From contig QULP01000001.1 of the NCBI GenBank assembly GCA_003481745.1, positions 310,001 through 374,000 on the forward strand: a stretch of 64,000 nt of DNA. The letters run 5' to 3'. Positions 25,254 to 35,049 of this stretch are shown piece by piece. Each line of letters begins with the position of its first letter. The first letter of the stretch is position 1. The DNA comes from Firmicutes bacterium OM04-13BH (GTDB lineage: Bacteria > Bacillota > Clostridia > Lachnospirales > Lachnospiraceae). The position numbers and the translations under genes were made by a program. Below the pieces are notes generated by a model that saw only the letters and a list, made by a program, of their open reading frames with translations, did not search any database and was not told where the DNA came from.

Positions 25254-25642
25254 GAATTATCTGACAATATTTTTTCAAAAAGCAGGCCGGTTAAAAACCA
25301 TAAAGGAGCATAATCTGCCCGAATTAAACCTTTATATTGAATTTGTGAACTGCTGTAATCCCAGGGACAGATTTTGAAATACTTGAGCACACTTCCACTT
25401 GCCAGTTCCACACCGAAAATTCCAGTCATATAAAAACATCCCCTCAAAAAAATCGGGACATGCCGAATTTTTTTCGATACCGGTCCGATACAGGCAGCCA
25501 TTCCATAAATTGGAAACATCCATAAAGAAGAAGTTCCTTTTAAACTGAAATCTTTTCGTACCGCACTTAATATTCCGGTAAAAATCAGTTCCAGACACCA
25601 GCCTGTTATCCCACACACAATAAATGGTTGTCTTTTCTCCAT
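25250..25642 (-). CDS. CmpB-type putative ABC permease (PF06541-like)
   Basis: A 130-residue integral membrane protein with about four hydrophobic segments. The stretches SLWMFPIYGMAACIGPV, a G-V-E/L-A-S-G motif and CPWDYSSSQIQYKGLI-x5-APLWFLTGLL match the CmpB-like 'putative ABC transporter permease' family. Despite the name, no ATPase lies nearby, and the biochemical role is unknown. The gene is monocistronic in this context, and its 3' end carries the -35 box of pyrBI. The start follows GAGAAG about 6 bases ahead. Confidence 0.7.
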   Translation of the reverse strand: MEKRQPFIVCGITGWCLELIFTGILSAVRKDFSLKGTSSLWMFPIYGMAACIGPVSKKIRHVPIFLRGCFYMTGIFGVELASGSVLKYFKICPWDYSSSQIQYKGLIRADYAPLWFLTGLLFEKILSDNS

Positions 25643-25730
25643 TCTTATCTCTTCTCCCTTCTTTTTTCGTTTCTATCCATTTTATAATAGGTTTCCCTTT
25701 CCTTTTTTCTCTATTCTGTAAATAAAAAAC

Positions 25731-25759
25731 TTGCGTGGTTTAAAGTGTCGGTGTATGAT
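25731..25759 (+). promoter_or_regulatory. pheA promoter
   Basis: On the plus strand TTGCGT (25731-25736), 17 bases, TATGAT (25754-25759). The leader to pheA is about 80 bases and has no leader-peptide or T-box features I can recognise. Confidence 0.65.
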
Positions 25760-25843
25760 AAAAAGCGATACATCTTTAAAAGACAGATTTTTTAACATAC
25801 GAAAAGCGAAACTACAAAACTAAATAGAGAGGATTCAAGTACC

Positions 25844-26974
25844 ATGTTAGATTTAGGAAAAATGCGTGATGAAATTGACGTGATTGACAGCGAAATAGTC
25901 CGTCTTTTTGAAAAACGAATGAAGATTTGTGAAAACGTGGCGCAGTTTAAAATTGAAACAGGAAAGCCTGTTTTCGATAAAAGCCGTGAACAGGATAAAT
26001 TAAAGACTCTCGGCGCTAAAGCAGGAAGCGATTTTAACCGCTGTGGAGTGGAAGAACTATTCCAGCAGATTATGTCCATCAGCCGAAAACGTCAGTATCA
26101 GCTTTTACAGGAAAACGGAATCGAAGAACCAAGCGATTTTACAAAAATTGATTTTATTAACAAAGAAAATGTAACCGTTGTCTATCAGGGAGTAGAAGGT
26201 GCGTACAGCTATGGAGCAATGAAAACCTTCTTTGGTGAAGATGTAAAAAACTATCACGTTGCTACCTGGAAAGACGCAATGGAAGAAATCAAATTCGGCC
26301 GCGCAGATTATGCAGTTCTCCCAATTGAAAATTCAACTGCCGGAATTGTACAGGATAATTACGATTTACTGACTAAATACGACCATGTAATCGTAGGAGA
26401 ACAGATTATCCGCTGTCAGCATGTTTTAACTGCACTTCCCGGTGCGACTCTTTCGGACATCCGCACTGTTTATTCCCATCCACAGGCATTGATGCAGTGC
26501 CGTGAATTTTTAGATGCCCACAAAGAATGGCATCAGAAGGAATGGAGCAATACCGCTGCGGCGGCTAAAAAAGTATCTGAAGAACATGATTTGTCACAGG
26601 CAGCCATCTCAAGCAGTTATGCTGCCGAGTATTTTGGACTGAATATCTTAAGTGAAAACATTTTTACAAACTCTGATAATTCTACCCGTTTTATTATTGT
26701 TGCAAAGAAAAAAGTTTACGCAAAAGATGCTCATAAAATCAGTGTCAGCTATGAACTTCCTCATGAAAGCGGAAGCCTTTATAACAGCCTGTCTCACTTT
26801 ATCTACAATGGCTTAAATATGACAAAGATTGAATCCCGTCCAATTCTGAAACGCAACTGGGAGTACCGCTTCTTTGTTGATTTTGAGGGAAATTTAAGTG
26901 ACAGCGCCGTTAAAAATGCATTAAGAGGATTAAGAAGCGAAGTTCAGAACTTACGTGTTCATGGGAACTACTAA
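25844..26974 (+). CDS. pheA: Bifunctional chorismate mutase/prephenate dehydratase
   Basis: Converts chorismate to prephenate and prephenate to phenylpyruvate, the route to phenylalanine. 376 residues. Residues 1-90 are an AroQ-type chorismate mutase (IDVIDSEIVRLFEKRMKICENVAQFK). Residues about 108-285 are the dehydratase (YQGVEGAYSYGAMKTFF, VLPIENSTAGIVQDNYDLL, and the active-site NSTRFIIV). Residues about 295-376 are the ACT regulatory domain (HESGSLYNSLSHFIYNGLNMTKIESRPI, with the ESRP motif that binds phenylalanine). GAGAGGA precedes the ATG. It is a divergent plus-strand gene followed by a DUF815 ATPase with a 103-base gap. Confidence 0.97.
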   Translation: MLDLGKMRDEIDVIDSEIVRLFEKRMKICENVAQFKIETGKPVFDKSREQDKLKTLGAKAGSDFNRCGVEELFQQIMSISRKRQYQLLQENGIEEPSDFTKIDFINKENVTVVYQGVEGAYSYGAMKTFFGEDVKNYHVATWKDAMEEIKFGRADYAVLPIENSTAGIVQDNYDLLTKYDHVIVGEQIIRCQHVLTALPGATLSDIRTVYSHPQALMQCREFLDAHKEWHQKEWSNTAAAAKKVSEEHDLSQAAISSSYAAEYFGLNILSENIFTNSDNSTRFIIVAKKKVYAKDAHKISVSYELPHESGSLYNSLSHFIYNGLNMTKIESRPILKRNWEYRFFVDFEGNLSDSAVKNALRGLRSEVQNLRVHGNY

Positions 26975-27077
26975 TATCAGTAAGTGACAAAATTTACTTT
27001 TGACGCTCACAGCACAATGTTATTACTTAGAAGATTTGCAAAGCGTTATTAGTTATTTAGAAAGAAGGAAACACAAA

Positions 27078-28388
27078 ATGATAAATTTAAACGAATGTAT
27101 TTTATATCGTAATTTTGAGCATGGAGAACTCTTAGACCAGATGGTTTCTATTATCCACGCTTATGAATCAAAAGAGCTGTTCGATGCCGCTCTTTTAGAA
27201 GAAAAACGCACGCTTTATTACAACTGCATGAATCAGCTTGTTGAAATGGCAGGTGCCTACGGTTTTTCTGATAATCTGTGGCATGATTATCTTACATTTT
27301 TACTTGTCAATCATGAAAATGCTTTTAGTACTGCAAGCGAAATTCGTGGTACGGTGGATGGAACCATCAATGAACTGGCAAAACATGATTTTGAAATTTT
27401 TAAACAGCTCTATGACTTTGATTTAGAAGTACTCGACTCTGTTTTCTCTACCGGCTGTGCTGCGCTTCTTTGTCATTACAAAAACATCGACGGAAACAGT
27501 AAAATGTTTAACAAACGAATCCGTGATCGAATCTGCACCTTAAGTGACCGTTTAAGTGAATCTGTTTCTACAGAAGAATTTATGGACGACATGGTTCAGT
27601 TCTATAAAGATTTCGGTGTCGGAAAACTCGGACTTCATAAAGCCTTCCGCCTTGAACACAGAACCAGTGATGATACAGTACGCATTGTCCCAATCACCAG
27701 AATTGCACATGTTCAGTTAGATGACCTGGTTGGATATGAAATCCCAAAGAAAAAACTGATTGACAATACAGAAGCTTTTATTAACGGAAAACGTGCAAAT
27801 AACTGTCTGCTCTTTGGGGATGCCGGAACCGGTAAATCCTCCAGTATCAAAGCTATCTTAAATCAGTATTACGACCAGGGTCTGCGTATCATCGAAGTTT
27901 ATAAACATCAGTTTAAAGACTTAAACGATGTCATTGCACAAATTAAAAACCGTAATTACAAATTTATTATCTACATGGATGACTTATCCTTTGAAGAATT
28001 TGAAATCGAATACAAATATTTAAAAGCCGTTATCGAAGGCGGTCTTGAAAAGAAACCAAATAACATTTTAATTTATGCAACTTCAAACCGCCGTCATCTG
28101 ATTCGTGAAACCTTTAAAGATAAGAGTGACCGTGATGAAGAACTGCATACCAATGATACCGTACAGGAAAAACTTTCTCTGGTTTCCCGTTTTGGTGTCA
28201 CTATCTATTTTGGTTCTCCGGAAAAGAAAGAATTCCAGAATATCGTCCTTGCCCTTGCAAAGAAAAACAATATCGAAATGGATGAAAACGAACTGCTCTT
28301 AAAAGCGAACGCCTGGGAATTACAGCATGGTGGTTTATCCGGAAGAACTGCTCAGCAGTTTATCGACTATCTGCTTGGACAGCAGTAA
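27078..28388 (+). CDS. AAA+ ATPase of the DUF815 family
   Basis: A 436-residue protein. The N-terminal 180 residues are helical and hard to assign. The C-terminal 220 are an AAA-type ATPase of the DUF815 family, with Walker A LFGDAGTGKSS, a Walker B-like stretch FIIYMDDLSF, and a sensor-like region NILIYATSNRRHLIRETF with its conserved arginines. An earlier frame start at 27000 has no ribosome site. The ATG at 27078 has GAAGGAAA about 8 bases ahead. Family function is not established; it resembles the DnaA/Cdc48-like loader group in its ATPase core. It follows pheA and shares a terminator with RNase P RNA. Confidence 0.85.
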   Translation: MINLNECILYRNFEHGELLDQMVSIIHAYESKELFDAALLEEKRTLYYNCMNQLVEMAGAYGFSDNLWHDYLTFLLVNHENAFSTASEIRGTVDGTINELAKHDFEIFKQLYDFDLEVLDSVFSTGCAALLCHYKNIDGNSKMFNKRIRDRICTLSDRLSESVSTEEFMDDMVQFYKDFGVGKLGLHKAFRLEHRTSDDTVRIVPITRIAHVQLDDLVGYEIPKKKLIDNTEAFINGKRANNCLLFGDAGTGKSSSIKAILNQYYDQGLRIIEVYKHQFKDLNDVIAQIKNRNYKFIIYMDDLSFEEFEIEYKYLKAVIEGGLEKKPNNILIYATSNRRHLIRETFKDKSDRDEELHTNDTVQEKLSLVSRFGVTIYFGSPEKKEFQNIVLALAKKNNIEMDENELLLKANAWELQHGGLSGRTAQQFIDYLLGQQ

Positions 28389-28414
28389 AAAACAAGTCAA
28401 AAATTAAGATAAAA

Positions 28415-28467
28415 ACAAAAAAAGAAAGCATAAGGTTACGAGCTGTAATCTCATGCTTTCTTTTTTG
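28415..28467. terminator. Bidirectional terminator between DUF815 gene and rnpB
   Basis: GAAAGCATAAGGTTAC pairs with GTAATCTCATGCTTTC, flanked by A runs and T runs on both sides. It can end the plus-strand ATPase transcript and the minus-strand RNase P RNA. Confidence 0.9.
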
Positions 28468-28820
28468 TATCCAGCAAAACTGTAAGCCGGGTTATGTCGT
28501 GAATAATCATCTATCTAGTTCTGCTGTTGCCAACAGACTCAAGCGACCAACCTAAAAGCGTGACGGGCAGCCACATTGCTTTTTATTCGGTCTTGCTTCG
28601 GATGGGGTTTACATATGCCCTCTCTGTTACCAAAAAGGCGGTAGTCTCTTACACTGCCCTTCCACCCTTACCGGCATAAGCCGGCGGTATATTTCTGTTG
28701 CACTGTCCTTAGAGTCGCCTCCACCGGATGTTATCCGGCATCCTGCCCTATGAAGCCCGGACTTTCCTCACCTGACCCCTTTCGGTCCTGCCAGCCGCGA
28801 TTATTCATCTTACTGGACAC
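28468..28820 (-). ncRNA. rnpB: RNase P RNA
   Basis: On the minus strand the universally conserved core GAGGAAAGTCCGGGCT (P4 side) and the 3' partner GACATAACCCGGCTTAC are both present, as are AGAGACTACCGCC-like and GCAACAGCAGAACTAGATAGATGA-type segments. The 5' end (CCAGTAA) can pair with the 3' end (TTGCTGG) as helix P1, and GAATAATC with GATTATTC as the next helix. Length about 350 nucleotides. It is the catalytic RNA that removes tRNA 5' leaders. The shape looks like the ancestral A type rather than the Bacillus B type, but this needs a folded alignment. The 5' end is set by the promoter and is approximate. Confidence 0.97.
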
Positions 28821-28828
28821 AAACGCCA

Positions 28829-28857
28829 TTTTAACACACTGTTTTTATTTTGTAAAC
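28829..28857 (-). promoter_or_regulatory. rnpB promoter
   Basis: TTTACA (28852-28857), 17 bases, TAAAAT (28829-28834) on the minus strand, placing the start near 28820, just at the P1 helix. It lies in the gap after the nucleoside kinase gene. Confidence 0.8.
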
Positions 28858-28875
28858 TCTTTTTTCAGGTATTTT

Positions 28876-30543
28876 TTAGACGTCAAAGCATCCTCCACCA
28901 ATAAATTCCCGAAGCAGAGAGTTCGTCGGAACTGCCTCACCCGGCATTCCCACAAAATAATCAAAGAATTTCAGCAGACGTTTTGCTTCATGATACTCTG
29001 GCTCTTCCGGTGAAATTCCAAATAAAAGCGGTTCCGCATAAATCTTTAACACTGCAAGTTCATAAATCAAAGCAGAGTTAAACATCACATCGGCACTTTC
29101 CTGATATGGAAAGATATTTGCCTCTTCTCCTCTTCGTACCGAGTTCCACATGGCAATGGTATCTTTTGCGGAAGTTCCTCTGGTTCGTGCATCTCTTACT
29201 ATTCTGCGGATTAAACGACCGTCGGTTGTCGGAATCCGGTTGTGTTCATCTACATTTAACTGGGTCAGCGCACTGACATAGATTTTAAATTTATTTTCTT
29301 TTGGAAGGGTCTCACTTAACTTATCGTTTAAGCAGTGGATTCCTTCGATGATCAGAATATCCGACTCTTCTAATTTCAGGAAATTTCCCTTGTATTCCCG
29401 TTTTCCGGTTTTAAAATTATAAGTTGGAATTTCTACTTCTTCTCCACGAAGCAGCGCATTCATGTCATTATTAAACTGTTTGACATCAATTGCCTCTAAA
29501 CATTCAAAATTATAATTTCCCTCTTCATCAAGCGGGGTATGTTCCCGATTAACAAAATAATTATCTACGGCAATCGGATGAGGCTTTAGTCCATGTGCCG
29601 ATAACTGAATCGACAAACGATGAGAAAATGTTGTTTTTCCGGAAGAGGATGGCCCGGCTATCATAATAAATTTTTTATGACCTGCCTCTACAATCTGGTC
29701 TGCAATTTTCGCAATCTTTCCTTCCTGCAAGGCTTCTGCAATCAGAATCAATTCATTTGCCCCCTGATGAGTAATCTGATTATTTAAATCACCAACGGTC
29801 TCTGTGCGCATCATTTTGCCCCAGATATTTGCTTCTTTCTGCACCTGGAAAATCTTCTGGTGAGGTTCAAACGCCGGTACGATTTCAGGGTCTTTTCTTT
29901 CCGGAAGCTGAAGCACAAATCCATCATCATAAGGATATAAATCAAAATATTTGATATAACCGGTATGATGAACCATAAATCCATAGAAATAATCTTCAAA
30001 TTCCTCAATGCTGTAAATATTTACTCTTGAAACCCTGCGGTAACGGAACAGATTTTCTTTATCATACATTTTATGTTTATGAAACAGGGAAATCGCCTCG
30101 TCAGTTCCAACACTGCGTTTCATTACCGGAATTTTCTTTTCTACCAGTTCCAGCATATACTCTTTTACTTTCAAAAGAAAGTCTTCAGTAATTGCAACAT
30201 CGCCATCCACAGTCACATAATATCCCGAACTGACTGCATAATGGATAACTGCTTTTTTAATCTTATCATGCCCTGCTACATTATACAGTGCCTTTAATAA
30301 CAGTAAAATTGCACTGCGCTTATAGGTCTTATGACCAATCTCATCTGCTGTTGTGATAAATTCCAGCGTTCCATCCTGTTTGAGCCTCTTATGCAGTTCC
30401 CGTAACTTTCCATCTTTCATCACAAGCACAATCGGATATTTTGTCGCACCTTCATACTCTTTTACAATCTCTGCATAAGTAATCCCCATCGGATACTCTC
30501 TTGTCTTTCCAAGAATTTTTACTGTAACGGTCTTTTTCTCCAT
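28876..30543 (-). CDS. Nucleoside (uridine) kinase with N-terminal TGS/threonyl-tRNA synthetase-like domain
   Basis: A 555-residue fusion. Residues 1-65 form a TGS-like domain (KILGKTREYPMGITYAEI). Residues about 70-260 resemble the second additional domain of threonyl-tRNA synthetase (DGDVAITEDFLLKVKEYMLELVEKK, MVHHTGYIKYFDLYPYDDGFVLQLP). Residues about 285-500 are a phosphoribulokinase/uridine kinase fold with Walker A AGPSSSGKTTFSHRLS and ILIIEGIHCLND. The catalytic core suggests phosphorylation of uridine or cytidine in pyrimidine salvage. The N-terminal part is unexplained. Such fusions are common in Clostridia. It lies about 50 bases beyond the Nif3 gene at the end of the dgt-dnaG-rpoD run. 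Confidence 0.85.
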   Translation of the reverse strand: MEKKTVTVKILGKTREYPMGITYAEIVKEYEGATKYPIVLVMKDGKLRELHKRLKQDGTLEFITTADEIGHKTYKRSAILLLLKALYNVAGHDKIKKAVIHYAVSSGYYVTVDGDVAITEDFLLKVKEYMLELVEKKIPVMKRSVGTDEAISLFHKHKMYDKENLFRYRRVSRVNIYSIEEFEDYFYGFMVHHTGYIKYFDLYPYDDGFVLQLPERKDPEIVPAFEPHQKIFQVQKEANIWGKMMRTETVGDLNNQITHQGANELILIAEALQEGKIAKIADQIVEAGHKKFIMIAGPSSSGKTTFSHRLSIQLSAHGLKPHPIAVDNYFVNREHTPLDEEGNYNFECLEAIDVKQFNNDMNALLRGEEVEIPTYNFKTGKREYKGNFLKLEESDILIIEGIHCLNDKLSETLPKENKFKIYVSALTQLNVDEHNRIPTTDGRLIRRIVRDARTRGTSAKDTIAMWNSVRRGEEANIFPYQESADVMFNSALIYELAVLKIYAEPLLFGISPEEPEYHEAKRLLKFFDYFVGMPGEAVPTNSLLREFIGGGCFDV

Positions 30544-30592
30544 AATGTCCGCCTCCTGTTAAGTCCTATCAGAACGCTTTTTCTAACTATAA

Positions 30593-31375
30593 CTACAGCA
30601 CCTTAAAAGGATGAACCACCTGCATTTTCTTTATTTCCAGTTCTCCTCCAAGTGCCTGAAGCTCTTTTTCCATATAGTCCATAAAAATATACTCTGTACC
30701 ATAATGTCCGGCATCAATAATACATACATCCTGCGCTACTGCATCAATTGCAAAATGATAATCCGCATCTCCGGTTACATAGACATCTGCCTGATGTTTC
30801 AGCACTTCTTTTATCAGGCTCTTTCCTGAACCGGTACAAACTGCCACTTTCTGCACTTCTTTTTCCAAATCTCCATAAACTGTCACAGACGGCAATTTTA
30901 ACTGTGTTTTTACAAAATCTGCACACTCTTTCAGACTCATTTTCTGTGCCAGATTTCCCACTCTGCCAAGACCTTCTGTCCTATTTGCATCACTATAGGT
31001 CACTTCAAGGATTTCCCTGTCTTTTAAGTTCAGAAAATCCGCTGATAAGTCTGCCATTCCGAGGATATCAAAATTTGTATGCATCGCATAATAACTTATG
31101 TCATGCTGAATCATTTTTATGATTCTTCTGCCGATAAAATTATCTGTTGTTACTTTTTTCATCGCCGAAAAAATCAGCGGATGATGCGTAATTATCATAT
31201 CTGCCTGTTCTTTTATAGCCATCTCTAATGATTCATCTGTCACATCTAACGCAAGAAAAATTTTATGCACTTCTTTCTCTTTGTCTCCGACTAAAAGCCC
31301 TACATTATCCCAGCTTTCAGCAAAATCCGGTGCATATTTTTGTTCCAATGACTCGATTATCTCTTTACACTTCAT
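30593..31375 (-). CDS. Nif3-like dinuclear metal centre protein
   Basis: A 260-residue member of the Nif3/YqfO family, usually a hexamer with two metal ions per chain. Conserved features are the start EIIESLEQKYAPDFAESWDNVGLLVGD, MIITHHPLIFSAMKKV with two metal histidines, YAMHTNFD, and the C-terminal DAGHYGTE with the last histidine and glutamate. The short form lacks the PII-like insert seen in the longer Bacillus protein. Its start overlaps trmK by 11 bases. Cellular role is not settled; GTP cyclohydrolase-like and tRNA/metal functions have been suggested. Confidence 0.92.
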   Translation of the reverse strand: MKCKEIIESLEQKYAPDFAESWDNVGLLVGDKEKEVHKIFLALDVTDESLEMAIKEQADMIITHHPLIFSAMKKVTTDNFIGRRIIKMIQHDISYYAMHTNFDILGMADLSADFLNLKDREILEVTYSDANRTEGLGRVGNLAQKMSLKECADFVKTQLKLPSVTVYGDLEKEVQKVAVCTGSGKSLIKEVLKHQADVYVTGDADYHFAIDAVAQDVCIIDAGHYGTEYIFMDYMEKELQALGGELEIKKMQVVHPFKVL

Positions 31376-32060
31376 ATTCTTTTAATGCCTCTTTTGCATA
31401 ATTTAAATCTATTTCGATTTCTTTTTGGCGTGCCTTTGCGGTCTTTGTATTTGCTGACTCTAAGCGTGCTTTCACCGTTTCCAAAGACTTTTGTTCTTTC
31501 AATAAAAACTGATAGAGCACTTGATTTTTTTCTTCTAAGAGTCCCTTTCCAAAACGGTAATCTATCTCCCGCACATAAGACTCTCTGCCTTTTCTCGCCT
31601 TCATCATTGGATAATATTTGCCATCTTCCAAGACCATTTTTTCCTGCTCGATACAATATCCTTTTTGGTGAAGAAACCGGCGGAAATGTGCCAGTTCAGA
31701 CTGTGGCTGCAAAATGAGATAGGAGACACTGTTTAATGTCTCCTCTCCCTCTTCTATGATTTTTTCCATTAATGCCCCACCCATTCCGGCAATAACTACG
31801 GCATCTGCTTCATTCGGTTTTAATGCACGGACGCCATCGGAAAGACGGGTCGTTATGTATTCCCCCAGCCCGTATTCACGAATATGAATCTCGGCCCGCT
31901 CAAGCGGTCCTTTATTCACATCCATGGCAATGGCTTTGGGTATCATGCCTTTCTGATACAGATAAATCGGAATATATCCATGGTCACAGCCTACGTCAGC
32001 AATCACACTGCCCTGTTCTACAAAAGAAGCAACTGCTTCTAATCTTTTTGAAATCTGCAT
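31365..32060 (-). CDS. trmK: tRNA (adenine-22-N1)-methyltransferase
   Basis: Methylates N1 of adenine 22 in tRNA with S-adenosylmethionine. 231 residues. The SAM motif is IADVGCDHGYIPIYLYQKG (residues about 19-37), followed by AIAMDVNKGPLERA and VVIAGMGGALMEKIIEEG, all typical of the TrmK/YqfN family. The C-terminal third is a helical coiled coil. It lies 30 bases after rpoD and overlaps the Nif3 gene, an arrangement shared with Bacillus (sigA-yqfN-yqfO). Confidence 0.94.
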   Translation of the reverse strand: MQISKRLEAVASFVEQGSVIADVGCDHGYIPIYLYQKGMIPKAIAMDVNKGPLERAEIHIREYGLGEYITTRLSDGVRALKPNEADAVVIAGMGGALMEKIIEEGEETLNSVSYLILQPQSELAHFRRFLHQKGYCIEQEKMVLEDGKYYPMMKARKGRESYVREIDYRFGKGLLEEKNQVLYQFLLKEQKSLETVKARLESANTKTAKARQKEIEIDLNYAKEALKEYEV

Positions 32061-32089
32061 CTTTACGCTCTCTTTCTTACTACCCGTTC

Positions 32090-33217
32090 TTAATCCAGAT
32101 AATCTTTTAACTTACGGCTTCTGCTTGGATGGCGCAGTTTTCTAAGTGCTTTTGCTTCAATCTGACGGATACGCTCTCTGGTTACGCTGAACTCTTTTCC
32201 AACTTCTTCAAGCGTTCTTGCTCTTCCATCATCCAGACCAAAACGCAGGCGCAGAACTTTCTGTTCTCTATCTGTCAATGTGCTTAAAACCTCTACTAAC
32301 TGCTCTTTTAACAGTGTAAACGCAGCAGCATCGGCTGGTACCGGAACATTATCATCCTGAATAAAATCTCCAAGGTGGCTGTCTTCCTCCTCACCGATTG
32401 GTGTTTCAAGAGATACCGGCTCCTGAGAAATTTTTAAAATTTCACGAACACGGTCAACGGACATATCCATTCTTTCTGCAATTTCTTCTGGCTGTGGTTC
32501 TCTTCCCAGTTCCTGAAGAAGCTGACGTGAAACACGAATCAGCTTATTGATGGTTTCAACCATATGAACCGGAATACGGATGGTACGTGCCTGGTCTGCA
32601 ATTGCTCTTGTAATTGCCTGACGAATCCACCAGGTTGCATAAGTAGAGAATTTATAGCCCTTACGATAATCAAACTTTTCAACCGCTTTAATCAGACCTA
32701 AGTTTCCTTCCTGAATCAAATCAAGAAACAGCATGCCTCGTCCTACATAACGTTTTGCAATGCTGACTACCAGTCTTAAGTTTGCCTCTGCAAGACGTTT
32801 CTTTGCAGCTTCATCTCCCTCTTCCATTCTTTTTGCCAATTCAATTTCCTCTTCTGCACTTAAAAGCGGAACTTTACCGATTTCTTTTAAATACATACGA
32901 ACAGGGTCTTCAATGCTGACACCTTCCGGAACAGACAAGTCGATATTTTCCATATCCACTTCGTCTTCTTCACTTAAGTTTACTTCATCATCATCGCTCA
33001 AAAGAAATGTATCATCGGAATCTCCTTCCGGAATACGCAGCACATCAATTCCATAAGCTTCAAGATATTCGTAGAGTTTATCCATTGCATCGGAATCTAA
33101 TTCCATATCTTTTAACACTTCATTAATTTCTTTGTATTCCAGCACATTTTTCTTCTTTTTGCCCATCTCTACAAGTTCGTGCAGTTTCTCGCTAAATTTT
33201 GCCATATTCATTTCCAT
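32090..33217 (-). CDS. rpoD: Primary RNA polymerase sigma factor (SigA/RpoD)
   Basis: Housekeeping sigma factor of 375 residues. Region 1.1 is partly present and acidic (residues about 1-95). Region 1.2 is [20 protein letters not shown], region 2 is [47 protein letters not shown], and regions 3 and 4 follow, ending in the [30 protein letters not shown] stands before the ATG. It lies between dnaG and trmK in the classic macromolecular synthesis operon. Confidence 0.97.
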   Translation of the reverse strand: MEMNMAKFSEKLHELVEMGKKKKNVLEYKEINEVLKDMELDSDAMDKLYEYLEAYGIDVLRIPEGDSDDTFLLSDDDEVNLSEEDEVDMENIDLSVPEGVSIEDPVRMYLKEIGKVPLLSAEEEIELAKRMEEGDEAAKKRLAEANLRLVVSIAKRYVGRGMLFLDLIQEGNLGLIKAVEKFDYRKGYKFSTYATWWIRQAITRAIADQARTIRIPVHMVETINKLIRVSRQLLQELGREPQPEEIAERMDMSVDRVREILKISQEPVSLETPIGEEEDSHLGDFIQDDNVPVPADAAAFTLLKEQLVEVLSTLTDREQKVLRLRFGLDDGRARTLEEVGKEFSVTRERIRQIEAKALRKLRHPSRSRKLKDYLD

Positions 33218-33256
33218 AATCGTTCCATCCTCTCATAACTTATTTATATCTTTACC

Positions 33257-35047
33257 TCAATCAAAAGAAATATGCAGTGTGATTTTTCCACTTTCTATTT
33301 CTTCCAGACGTTTTCTGGCTTCTAAAAGTTTTTGCAGTCCAATCATATCTGTCGGTGCCAGATTTGATGTCTGATAGGCTATGCTGTCCCGTTTCAATCT
33401 GCATACGGTTTCACGAATCGCCTGTTTGCGTTCTTCATCTCCCTCCAAATGCAAAGTTGCGTGAAATAAGGATGTCACTTCCTTTTGTTCTTCACTGTCC
33501 GTAAAGCGGTTTAAAAGCTTTGCCGGATTGACTGCGTGTTCTTCTTCATACTGCGCAAACAGCAGCTTTGCAACTTCCTGATACAACGGTGTTGTAAAAT
33601 CATCCGGCGTAATATAGCCACTTATTGTCTCAAACATTTTTGGATAAGAAGTCAGCCAGGTCAACATCAGTTTTTGGGAAGCTTCTTTTCCACTTTCTTT
33701 TTTTCTTGCTTTTCTTCTGTCTGTCAGATTTTCAGCTTTTGGCTGTGTCACTCTCCGACCCGAAAGTGCCATATTGTTTACCATTCTCCGTAAATCTTCC
33801 GGCAGAATCTGATATTTTTTTGAAATGCTTTCAATGTAGTTATTTCTTTCAAGTTCCTCTGGAAATTCTAATAACTTTTCTGCAATTGCGCGATAGAACT
33901 CGGTTTTGCTTTCCGGGTCATTAAAATCATACTCTTTTTCCAAGACCTGTACCTCAAACAGAAAATAATTCATTGCATTTTCAAGTCGTTTTTCAAACGC
34001 TTCCATACCCTCTGCCTTGATAAATTCATCAGGGTCTTTATAAGGTGCCAGATTTACGACTTTCGGTCGAAGTCCCGCTCCTCTTAAAATCGGAATCCCT
34101 CTAAGTGCAGCTTTCTGACCGGCTTCATCACTGTCATAAGTTAATAATACTTCTTTTGTATATCTTCTCATCAGACTGGCATGCCCCGAAGTTAAGGCTG
34201 TACCGAGTGATGCAACTGCATTGGTAAATCCCGCCTGATGCATGGAAATCACATCCATGTAGCCTTCACAGATAATTAAATAATTTTTTCTGGTTCGCCT
34301 TGCAATATTCAGTCCATATAAATTACGACTCTTATCGAAAATTTTTGTTTCCGGTGAATTCATGTATTTCGGCTGTGCATCTCCCATCACACGCCCACCA
34401 AAACCTATCACACGATTATTGACATCCATAATCGGAAACATCACACGATTCCAGAATTTATCCTTCATTCCCTGTCTTTCGTCAAAGAAGAAAAGCCCTG
34501 CCTCTTTTAAAATCTGGTCAGAATACCCCTTTGATTTTAAATACCGATACAGACCATCTGAATAATTCCCGGTATATCCAAGCCCAAACGCTTTTATCGT
34601 TTCTTCTGATAATTCTCGTTTCTGCAGATATTCCAGTGCTTTTTTCCCTGTTTCCTGTCTCAGCTGATAGTAATAATAAGCAGCTGCTTTTTTGTTTACC
34701 TCAAGCAGAATGGTCTTTAAATCTGCCGCTGCCCTTGCTTCTTTTGAATACTCCTGTTCCGGAAGCTTGACTCCAGCTCTGTCTGCAAGATATTTTACTG
34801 CCTCAATAAAGGTAAAATTTTCATATTCCATAATGAAATTAAACACATTTCCTCCGGCTCCGCATCCAAAGCAGTAATACATCTGTTTGGATGGGCTGAC
34901 CGAAAAGGAAGGGGATTTTTCATTATGAAACGGACATAATCCAAAATAGGAACTTCCTTTTCTCTGAAGTCTGACATATCCTGAGATCACATCCACAATA
35001 TCATTTTTCATACGGACTTCTTCAATCACATCATCCGAATAATACAT
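33257..35047 (-). CDS. dnaG: DNA primase
   Basis: Makes RNA primers at the replication fork. 596 residues. Zinc-ribbon CPFHNEKSPSF and CFGCGAGG (residues about 35-65), TOPRIM catalytic core about residues 255-340 (IICEGYMDVIS, then LTYDSDEAGQKAA), and a C-terminal helicase-interaction domain. The frame opens at 35065, but MYYSDDVIEEVRMKNDIVDVIS is the usual start of clostridial primases, and the ATG at 35047 has GGAG about 12 bases ahead. It follows dgt by two bases and precedes rpoD by 40 bases. Confidence 0.95.
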   Translation of the reverse strand: MYYSDDVIEEVRMKNDIVDVISGYVRLQRKGSSYFGLCPFHNEKSPSFSVSPSKQMYYCFGCGAGGNVFNFIMEYENFTFIEAVKYLADRAGVKLPEQEYSKEARAAADLKTILLEVNKKAAAYYYYQLRQETGKKALEYLQKRELSEETIKAFGLGYTGNYSDGLYRYLKSKGYSDQILKEAGLFFFDERQGMKDKFWNRVMFPIMDVNNRVIGFGGRVMGDAQPKYMNSPETKIFDKSRNLYGLNIARRTRKNYLIICEGYMDVISMHQAGFTNAVASLGTALTSGHASLMRRYTKEVLLTYDSDEAGQKAALRGIPILRGAGLRPKVVNLAPYKDPDEFIKAEGMEAFEKRLENAMNYFLFEVQVLEKEYDFNDPESKTEFYRAIAEKLLEFPEELERNNYIESISKKYQILPEDLRRMVNNMALSGRRVTQPKAENLTDRRKARKKESGKEASQKLMLTWLTSYPKMFETISGYITPDDFTTPLYQEVAKLLFAQYEEEHAVNPAKLLNRFTDSEEQKEVTSLFHATLHLEGDEERKQAIRETVCRLKRDSIAYQTSNLAPTDMIGLQKLLEARKRLEEIESGKITLHISFD

Positions 35048-35049
35048 AA

